From: Candidatus Poribacteria bacterium
Lineage (GTDB): Bacteria; Poribacteria; WGA-4E; WGA-3G
DNA length: 5,150 bases
Assembly (NCBI GenBank): GCA_009845505.1
Contig: VXZL01000257.1
Span: 1 to 5,150 of the forward strand
Direction: 5' to 3'
The translations under genes and the position numbers were made by a program. The number at the start of each line of letters is the position of its first letter. Position 1 is the first letter of the stretch. Positions 1-5,150 of this stretch are shown here, one piece after another. The notes beneath the pieces are model-generated. The model did no database searches. It was not told the DNA's origin and saw nothing but the letters and a program-made list of their open reading frames with translations.

Positions 1-183
1 GACATCGACTCACTGCCAAACAGCGTTGACATTACACATATTATCATAAATGACGACACACTGGAAGGGATACAACATCGGGAGTATCCCATATTTTCTG
101 TGCAGTATCATCCGGAGGCATCCCCCGGTCCGCACGATGCCAGTTATCTCTTCTCGCGTTTTACAAAAATGATGGATTCTTAA
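1..183 (+). CDS. carA: carbamoyl-phosphate synthase small subunit (glutaminase), C-terminal 60 residues
   Basis: This is the 3' end of a gene that begins before the window; frame 1 is open from base 1 to the TAA at 181-183. The product is the small subunit of carbamoyl-phosphate synthetase. It hydrolyses glutamine and passes ammonia through a tunnel to the large subunit in the cytoplasm. The visible part is the end of the class I glutamine amidotransferase domain. The motif [13 protein letters not shown] contains the His and Glu of the Cys-His-Glu catalytic triad (visible residues 37 and 39, equivalent to E. coli His353 and Glu355). The nucleophile Cys lies upstream and cannot be checked. [10 protein letters not shown] is typical of CarA and separates it from other amidotransferases such as TrpG and GuaA. 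carB follows after 14 bases, which confirms the call and indicates a carAB operon. The end is intact, with no frameshift. Confidence 0.96.
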   Translation, partial: DIDSLPNSVDITHIIINDDTLEGIQHREYPIFSVQYHPEASPGPHDASYLFSRFTKMMDS

Positions 184-197
184 CTACAAGTAAAAAA

Positions 198-3100
198 ATG
201 CCAAAACGAACAGATATAAAAAAGATCTTAATTATCGGATCCGGTGCGATTATCATTGGTCAAGCGTGCGAGTTTGACTATTCAGGAACGCAGGCATGCA
301 AGGCACTCAAAGAGGAAGGGTATGAAATTACCCTTGTCAATAGTAATCCTGCGACTATCATGACGGATCCGGATTTTGCCGATCAGACCTACATTGAGCC
401 GATTACAGCGGACACCGTGGAACTCGTCATTGCCAAAGAACGTCCACAGGCGTTGTTACCGACGCTTGGTGGACAAACAGCTCTGAACGTGTCTGTCGAA
501 CTTGCGGAAAATGGCGTATTAGATAAGTACGAGGTCGAACTTATCGGTGCCAAATTGCCAGCCATCCAAAAAGCAGAAGACCGCGCCCTCTTCAAAGAGG
601 CAATGATAAAAATCGGATTGGATGTCCCTGAGAGCGGCATTGCACATTCCGTGCAGGAAGCCCTTGATCTCGTTAAAGGGATCGGTTTCCCCGCAATCAT
701 TCGCCCCGCGTTTACGCTCGGCGGCACGGGCGGTGGGATTGCTTACAATATCGAAGAATACGAAAAAATGGTCGCCGCCGGTCTCGCGCTAAGCCCAATC
801 AGCGAACTTCTTATCGAAGAATCCGTTATAGGTTGGAAGGAATTCGAGTTGGAGGTTATGCGAGATGGGGCAGACAATGTCGTCATAATATGTTCGATTG
901 AAAATGTCGACCCGATGGGAATCCACACCGGTGATAGCATCACCGTTGCACCTATTCAAACCCTAACAGACAAAGAATATCAATTAATGCGGGATTCGGC
1001 GATTAAAATTATCCGCGAGATTGGTGTTGACACCGGCGGCTCGAATATCCAATTCGCTGTTGATCCGAAAACAGGTAAACAGGTGGTCATTGAGATGAAC
1101 CCTCGCGTCTCTCGGAGCTCCGCGCTCGCCTCAAAAGCCACTGGATTCCCGATCGCTAAGATCGCTGCAAAATTGGCTGTCGGTTATAATTTGGACGAAA
1201 TACCCAACGACATTACAGCTGAAACGCCAGCCTGCTTTGAACCTACGATTGATTATGTTGTTGTTAAAATTCCGCGGTGGGCGTTTGAAAAATTCCAAGG
1301 CACCGATGAAACCCTCACGACACAAATGAAATCCGTTGGGGAGGCGATGGCGATCGGTGGGACCTTTAAAGAGGCACTACAGAAAGGATTGCGGTCGTTA
1401 GAGACCGGGTGGTCTGGATTGGACAACCATCCACTTGATGAACTTCCACTGTCCGAACTTCCGAGTAAACTCAGCATTCCGAACGTCAAGCGTATTTTTT
1501 ATATCAAAGCTGCCCTTGCGCGCGGAATGAGTATTGAGGAAATTCATGCCTACACGCACATTGATCCGTTTTTCCTCTACAATTTGAAGGAAATCGTTGA
1601 CTTTGAACAGACCTTGTCCCAACCGGGGACGCAGCAATACATAAAACAGCATTTACAAGATCCCGTGTTAAATCACACGCCACAAAACTGCGAACCTGAT
1701 GAGATACACATAAAGAAACTCTTGCAGCAAGCAAAACAATTCGGATTTTCGGACCGACAATTAGCGGACATCTACGACGTATCCGAGGGCACCATTCGTG
1801 AATGTCGAGAAGGGCTCGGCATTGAAGCGACTTTCAAAACCGTTGACACCTGCGCCGCAGAATTTGAGGCAGAAACACCCTACTACTATTCTACCTGTTC
1901 CAGCGAAGACGAGGTACGTCCATCTGATAAACCGAAAATCATGATCCTTGGCGGCGGTCCAAACCGTATCGGACAAGGCATCGAATTCGACTACTGTTGT
2001 GTCCATGCTGCCCTTGCGCTGAAAGATGACGGTTATGAAACCATTATGGTGAACAGCAATCCCGAAACCGTCAGTACAGACTACGATACTTCGGATCGGC
2101 TCTACTTTGAACCGTTAACGCGTGAAGACGTTTTAAATATTTATCACAAAGAGAAACCTTTCGGGGTCATTGTTCAGTTTGGCGGACAGACCCCATTAAA
2201 CCTTGCTATCGCGCTCAAGGATGCAGGTGTTCCGATAATCGGCACCAGTCCTGAAGATATTGCTCGCTCCGAGGACCGGAAACTCTTCAAAGCGGTATTA
2301 GATGAAATTGGATTGATGCAATCACCTAACGGGACAGCAACATCAAGCGAGGAAGCTGCACCTATCGCTGCAGCGCTCGGCTATCCTGTTATTGTTCGTC
2401 CATCTTATGTTTTAGGTGGACGTGCGATGCAAATCGTTTACGACGAAGAACTCTTACATGAATATATGCATTCTGCCGTTCAAGCCTCGCCAGAGCACCC
2501 AATCCTTATCGACAAATACCTTGAAGAGGCGATCGAAGTAGACGTTGATGCAATCTCCGATGGAGAAAAGACGGTGATTGGTGGTATTATGGAACACATT
2601 GAGGAGGCGGGTATCCATTCTGGAGACAGCGACTGCGTTTTACCACCGTATACACTCGTAGATGAACAGATCGAAAACCTCAAAACTTTCACTTATGCTT
2701 TAGCAAAAGCACTCCGGGTGCGCGGTCTGATGAATGTCCAGTATGCAATAAAGAATGATGAAATCTACGTGCTTGAGGTAAATCCCCGTGCGTCTCGAAC
2801 CATCCCGTTTGTTAGCAAAGCGATAGGCGTGCCACTAGCGAAACTTGCAGCGCGCGTAATGGCAGGAAAAACGCTCGCTGAACTTGGATTTACCCGTGAA
2901 ATCGAACCTACGTATTTCAGTGTCAAGGCACCGGTTTTTCCGTTTAATCGCTTTCCAGGTTCCAATACTCGACTTGGACCCGAAATGAAATCTACTGGAG
3001 AGGTAATGGGGATTGATACAGATTTCTCTCGCGCCTTTGCGAAAGCACAAAAGGCTTGCGGTTACACGCTACCGTTGGGGGGTAAAGTCTTTATTAGCGT

Positions 3101-3479
3101 GAAAAACAAAGACAAGCGCGCGATTATTTTTATCGCCAAGAAACTCATAGATATGGGCTTTGAACTCATCGCCACGCACGGAACTGCGAAAGTGCTTCTT
3201 CGCAATGGAATGGAATCAGAACTCGTCTTCAGCATCGGAAAAGGCAGACCGACGATTCACGACTATATCAAAAATCACGCCGTTGCTCTGATTATCAATA
3301 CGCCGACTGGAGACTTGCACCGTCCGAATGAACTCTTAATTCGGGAGATGGCGATAACACATAATATTCCGATTTTTTCAACTATTCCTGGCGCAGCCGC
3401 AGCTGTTAATGCTATTGATGCGCTGCAGCGTGGAGATATTACTGTCACGTCCCTCCAAGATTATTTTCGGACGCTTTAA
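198..3479 (+). CDS. carB: carbamoyl-phosphate synthase large subunit
   Basis: CarB makes carbamoyl phosphate from bicarbonate, two ATP and ammonia supplied by CarA, feeding pyrimidine and arginine synthesis. The 1093 residues are co-linear with the 1073-residue E. coli enzyme: ATP-grasp half 1 (about 1-401), oligomerisation domain (about 402-572), ATP-grasp half 2 (about 573-955) and MGS-like effector domain (about 956-1093). Catalytic residues of half 1 keep E. coli numbering (Arg129, Arg169, Glu299, Asn301, Arg303). Half 2 is shifted by 19 (Arg694, Arg734, Gln848, Glu860, Asn862, Arg864). The shift comes from an insertion in the oligomerisation domain near residues 474-500. The ATG is chosen because MPKRTDIK matches the E. 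coli start exactly. The Shine-Dalgarno is poor (only ACAAG at 186-190), which suggests coupling to carA translation 14 bases upstream. Two effector-site residues differ from E. coli: Ala911 replaces Glu892 and Ser1012 replaces Lys993. The gene is intact. Confidence 0.98.
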   Translation: MPKRTDIKKILIIGSGAIIIGQACEFDYSGTQACKALKEEGYEITLVNSNPATIMTDPDFADQTYIEPITADTVELVIAKERPQALLPTLGGQTALNVSVELAENGVLDKYEVELIGAKLPAIQKAEDRALFKEAMIKIGLDVPESGIAHSVQEALDLVKGIGFPAIIRPAFTLGGTGGGIAYNIEEYEKMVAAGLALSPISELLIEESVIGWKEFELEVMRDGADNVVIICSIENVDPMGIHTGDSITVAPIQTLTDKEYQLMRDSAIKIIREIGVDTGGSNIQFAVDPKTGKQVVIEMNPRVSRSSALASKATGFPIAKIAAKLAVGYNLDEIPNDITAETPACFEPTIDYVVVKIPRWAFEKFQGTDETLTTQMKSVGEAMAIGGTFKEALQKGLRSLETGWSGLDNHPLDELPLSELPSKLSIPNVKRIFYIKAALARGMSIEEIHAYTHIDPFFLYNLKEIVDFEQTLSQPGTQQYIKQHLQDPVLNHTPQNCEPDEIHIKKLLQQAKQFGFSDRQLADIYDVSEGTIRECREGLGIEATFKTVDTCAAEFEAETPYYYSTCSSEDEVRPSDKPKIMILGGGPNRIGQGIEFDYCCVHAALALKDDGYETIMVNSNPETVSTDYDTSDRLYFEPLTREDVLNIYHKEKPFGVIVQFGGQTPLNLAIALKDAGVPIIGTSPEDIARSEDRKLFKAVLDEIGLMQSPNGTATSSEEAAPIAAALGYPVIVRPSYVLGGRAMQIVYDEELLHEYMHSAVQASPEHPILIDKYLEEAIEVDVDAISDGEKTVIGGIMEHIEEAGIHSGDSDCVLPPYTLVDEQIENLKTFTYALAKALRVRGLMNVQYAIKNDEIYVLEVNPRASRTIPFVSKAIGVPLAKLAARVMAGKTLAELGFTREIEPTYFSVKAPVFPFNRFPGSNTRLGPEMKSTGEVMGIDTDFSRAFAKAQKACGYTLPLGGKVFISVKNKDKRAIIFIAKKLIDMGFELIATHGTAKVLLRNGMESELVFSIGKGRPTIHDYIKNHAVALIINTPTGDLHRPNELLIREMAITHNIPIFSTIPGAAAAVNAIDALQRGDITVTSLQDYFRTL

Positions 3480-3481
3480 TA

Positions 3482-3607
3482 GTTATCGATTATTGATTAG
3501 CAGAGGCATCAGTTTTCAATATTCAGCTAAGAGTCCATTGGGACCGAAGAAAATGTTTGTAGCAGCCCGACATCTTAATTGATAACTATTAACTGATAAT
3601 TGATAAC
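3482..3607. repeat. imperfect inverted repeat spanning most of the carB downstream spacer
   Basis: The arms are 3482-3493 (GTTATCGATTAT) and 3596-3607 (ATAATTGATAAC), which match at 11 of 12 positions when one is inverted. In RNA the odd position is a G-U pair, so a 12-base-pair stem could close a loop of about 100 bases. The left arm begins three bases after the carB stop codon. The arms are degenerate versions of the 7-base repeat described separately. Read on the minus strand, the left arm gives units TCAATAA and TCGATAA (3496-3483). The stem is AT-rich and has no T tract after it, so I do not call it a terminator. It may be a relic of repeat arrays inserted in opposite orientations, or the ends of a small non-coding element. 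That reading is inference. Confidence 0.5.
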
Positions 3608-3643
3608 GCTCAAAATTGACAACTGATAACTGGCAACTATGAA
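3579..3643 (+). repeat. two runs of a tandem 7-base repeat, consensus YTGATAA
   Basis: Run one is 3579-3606, four units in exact phase: TTGATAA, CTATTAA, CTGATAA, TTGATAA. After nine bases, run two is 3616-3643, again four in-phase units: TTGACAA, CTGATAA, CTGGCAA, CTATGAA. The second run ends right where the ribosome binding site of the next gene starts. Short tandem heptamers of this kind are known from intergenic DNA of cyanobacteria and occur in other genomes with many repeats. Here the copy number is low and the units are degenerate. The run contains a perfect TTGACA (3616-3621), but no usable -10 box lies at the right distance, so I treat it as part of the repeat. Confidence 0.65.
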
Positions 3644-3648
3644 AAGGA
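3644..3648 (+). promoter_or_regulatory. ribosome binding site of the 260-residue protein gene
   Basis: AAGGA lies 7 bases before the ATG at 3656, a good Shine-Dalgarno match at normal spacing. It fixes the start of the downstream gene and contrasts with the poor site before carB. It directly abuts the last unit of the heptamer repeat, so the leader immediately upstream is repeat-derived. Confidence 0.75.
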
Positions 3649-3655
3649 TAGACAA

Positions 3656-4438
3656 ATGGCAACCAACGACTCTATACAAAGAAACACCCGATGGGTTCAA
3701 ACCTTCGACCGGATTCTCGAAATGCTGAATCTTGATATCGATCGTCCCGTGAGTGTCCTGAAAATTGAAGATGGTAGGGAGGTTGTCGTTGTACAGCCAA
3801 ATGCTTTTACTATCTCGCGCATTTACGCGACGGGCCGTCCTGACGGTATGCGTCCACACGGCATGGATTCCTATTACGATTATTTTTTTGCAAAATTACG
3901 GACCTATGAAGAACAGCACGGGACTCGTGAAGGATTCCAATTAGAATCAGAGGAATGGCAAACGCTCTTTGAAGAATCTTTTCATCGCTATACACGCTAC
4001 CTTTTGTTTGCGGGCATCAAGCGGTGGAAAGATGTGCAGCGTGATACCGCTACTAATATTGCCGTAACGAATCTGGCACGCCAATGTGCCCCATCAGATG
4101 TCGCTTGGCAGAGCTATCAATATAAGGGTTACATGCTTATGATGCACAGCATCGCCAGCGCAGAATTGAGTTTGCAAGAAGACGATGCAGCGGCAGCATT
4201 ACAACATATAGACGCTGGAATCCGACAGATCGGTGAGTTTTGTGGTGAATGTTTGCGCGAGGCGCACGGGGAAGCAGAAAATATTACACGCGAACGGTAC
4301 CTGAGCAATCTCATAGAATTTCGTTCTGATCTGGAAGCACTTGATACAGAAACCACAGCGGCAGAAAGCGATGAAGAGGACATCTTAGCAGAATTGGAAA
4401 GATTACTAAACGAAGACGAAGACGAAAATGAAGCGTAA
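3656..4438 (+). CDS. hypothetical protein, helical, with acidic C-terminal tail (260 residues)
   Basis: I cannot assign a function with confidence. The start is supported by AAGGA 7 bases upstream, and the frame is open to the TAA at 4436-4438. There is no signal peptide or membrane segment, so a cytoplasmic location is likely. Residues 30-60 look strand-rich (VSVLKIEDG, then REVVVVQP). A polar, conserved-looking stretch GRPDGMRPHGMDS (60-72) follows. Residues 73-229 are mostly helical and rich in Tyr, Trp and Phe, including a TPR-like helix pair around 159-198. Residues 230-260 are low-complexity and strongly acidic (ending EDEDENEA). From memory, the GRPDG-RPHG stretch and the following helices resemble Planctomycetes-type proteins annotated as carrying a UvrB/UvrC motif. 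No UVR motif is visible here, so this is only a lead. Neighbours give no functional clue: it follows carB in the same direction after 176 bases of repeat-bearing spacer, so it probably has its own promoter. Confidence 0.85.
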   Translation: MATNDSIQRNTRWVQTFDRILEMLNLDIDRPVSVLKIEDGREVVVVQPNAFTISRIYATGRPDGMRPHGMDSYYDYFFAKLRTYEEQHGTREGFQLESEEWQTLFEESFHRYTRYLLFAGIKRWKDVQRDTATNIAVTNLARQCAPSDVAWQSYQYKGYMLMMHSIASAELSLQEDDAAAALQHIDAGIRQIGEFCGECLREAHGEAENITRERYLSNLIEFRSDLEALDTETTAAESDEEDILAELERLLNEDEDENEA

Positions 4439-4457
4439 TTTCTACTTCTGTTAAATC

Positions 4458-4477
4458 CTTCGGTCCAAAGGTCGAAG
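4458..4477 (+). terminator. possible hairpin terminator after the 260-residue protein gene
   Basis: CTTCGGTC (4458-4465) can pair with GGTCGAAG (4470-4477) around the loop CAAA. The stem is 8 base pairs with two G-U pairs on the plus strand. On the minus strand those two become A-C mismatches, so the fold favours the plus-strand transcript. It sits 19 bases after the stop codon, between convergent genes, where a terminator is expected. There is no T tract after it, so it does not meet the standard intrinsic-terminator pattern. Confidence 0.35.
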
Positions 4478-4479
4478 AT

Positions 4480-4500
4480 AGTAAAGTCCCAAGTCTTACT
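4480..4500. repeat. small inverted repeat in the convergent spacer
   Basis: AGTAA (4480-4484) and TTACT (4496-4500) are perfect inverted copies, with AAGTC repeated directly between them (4484-4488 and 4491-4495). It begins three bases after the previous hairpin and ends three bases before the stop codon of the minus-strand gene. It could help stop minus-strand transcripts, since the inner G-U pair forms only on that strand. The stem is short and lacks a T tract. The remainder of the 65-base spacer (4439-4503) holds nothing else I recognise. Confidence 0.3.
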
Positions 4501-4503
4501 CGG

Positions 4504-5145
4504 CTATAGTTGTTCTTCCTCCGCGGGGGCTTGTAAGAGGATGCCACCAAGAAACAGAAAGGCAAGGCCTCGGGTGAGTATATGCAACTGTATATCCATG
4601 TTCAGGATAACACCCACTGGAAAAGCGATTATCGAAATAAAGAACAGATACATGCCAATCGAATTTCCCCAGGCACCAAGTGCCGAACCATAACAGATTG
4701 CCAATAGTGCACACAGAAAGGCACCGGTCATAAAGAGTGCCTCTCCCCATTCTACCCAGAGCGTATAAAGCGATTCTCCAATCGAAGCAGTAGAGGTTTC
4801 ATTTGCTAACTTGGATAGTTCGTTCAACGGAGCAGTTTGCGAGCAGTGGGCTATTAACTCTATAATCAGCCACGATACGGCAAAAGTCGCGCCCAAAATG
4901 CTGCGTGTACCTGCTTCCGAAGAAAGCAAGCCATAACTGGCTAACAAAGTAGGAATCAGCAAAATAAGCGTTAGAACGCCTATACCGTGAAAAACCCCTA
5001 TTCTCCCTATAAGTTCAAACTGTTTCTCTGATAGAATAGATGATAAACCAAAAATAAACCAAATACTTGACGCGAGCATGAGGAAACCGCTCAAGATACC
5101 AGTGAGCCCACCGAGCCTATACAGTGAACTGAGATTTCTATCCAT
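4504..5145 (-). CDS. hypothetical integral membrane protein with about six membrane segments (213 residues)
   Basis: I do not recognise the family. The frame runs from ATG (5145-5143 on the minus strand) to TAG (4506-4504). An in-frame TGA ends directly before the ATG, so no longer start exists, and the start fits a short polar N-terminus before the first membrane helix. The ribosome binding site lies outside the window. Hydrophobic segments are at about 11-34, 49-74, 83-101, 136-156, 163-183 and 189-205. The fourth is preceded by a polar loop (102-125) and an amphipathic stretch with Trp130, Glu132, Trp133 and Glu135. Segment three carries Glu96 and His100. The first segment could be read as an uncleaved signal anchor. 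The C-terminus is short and acidic (AEEEQL). The protein is small and lacks visible catalytic or transporter motifs. It is convergent with the previous gene, stops facing each other 65 bases apart, so it belongs to a separate transcription unit. Confidence 0.85.
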   Translation of the reverse strand: MDRNLSSLYRLGGLTGILSGFLMLASSIWFIFGLSSILSEKQFELIGRIGVFHGIGVLTLILLIPTLLASYGLLSSEAGTRSILGATFAVSWLIIELIAHCSQTAPLNELSKLANETSTASIGESLYTLWVEWGEALFMTGAFLCALLAICYGSALGAWGNSIGMYLFFISIIAFPVGVILNMDIQLHILTRGLAFLFLGGILLQAPAEEEQL

Positions 5146-5150
5146 TCATT

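Noticed and set aside
389..3050. Several open frames of 64-112 codons on the minus strand within carB
   Set aside because: They lie wholly opposite a highly conserved gene and look like low-complexity by-products of its codon pattern, with no recognisable domains.
3579..3643. CRISPR array
   Set aside because: The units are 7 bases long and directly abutting, without the longer repeats and unique spacers of a CRISPR array.
3616..3644. Sigma70-type promoter with TTGACA
   Set aside because: The TTGACA is one unit of the heptamer array and the only -10 candidate would place the start at the ribosome binding site; not enough to annotate.
3575..3859. Minus-strand open frame of 94 codons overlapping the heptamer repeats
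   Set aside because: Its C-terminal part (repeated SYQLSILSV-like stretch) is just the repeat translated, and the rest is opposite the supported plus-strand gene.
4129..4750. Minus-strand open frames of 84 codons around the convergent spacer, and one overlapping the membrane-protein gene
   Set aside because: They overlap better supported genes in other frames, and show no domain or good ribosome binding site.
5138..5149. Alternative minus-strand start ATG at 5149-5147
   Set aside because: It is in another frame and reaches a stop after three codons, so it is not the start of the membrane protein.

Overview
The window looks like ordinary bacterial chromosome: moderate GC, dense coding and short gaps. 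It holds the end of carA, a complete carB, a 176-base spacer rich in short repeats, one unrecognised cytoplasmic-type gene, a 65-base convergent spacer, and one unrecognised membrane-protein gene on the opposite strand. The CarB sequence is clearly bacterial and co-linear with the Escherichia coli enzyme, but its effector-domain residues are not of the enteric type. The heptad-type spacer repeats (consensus YTGATAA) recall the short tandem repeats of cyanobacteria and some uncultured phyla. The 260-residue protein recalls a Planctomycetes-type family. A lineage such as Planctomycetes or Candidatus Poribacteria is therefore a guess; the sequence alone does not prove a phylum.

Bases 1-183 are the last 60 codons of carA (glutaminase subunit of carbamoyl-phosphate synthetase). 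After 14 bases comes carB (198-3479, synthetase subunit, 1093 residues). The two products form one enzyme that makes carbamoyl phosphate for pyrimidine and arginine synthesis. The spacing and order indicate one carAB transcription unit.

Bases 3480-3655 hold no gene. The spacer contains two plus-strand runs of a 7-base repeat just before the next start codon, and two degenerate units in the opposite orientation just after carB. These let the carB 3' end fold back on the spacer. A good ribosome binding site then leads into a 260-residue protein (3656-4438) with an acidic tail and no function I can assign with confidence.

Bases 4439-4503 separate two convergent genes and hold two small hairpins. 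The minus-strand gene (5145 down to 4504) encodes a 213-residue protein with about six membrane segments. Nothing ties the last two genes functionally to carAB. I see no mobile element, CRISPR array, tRNA or rRNA, and no convincing new multi-gene system. The points most worth a second look are the changed allosteric residues in CarB and the repeat-bearing spacer.
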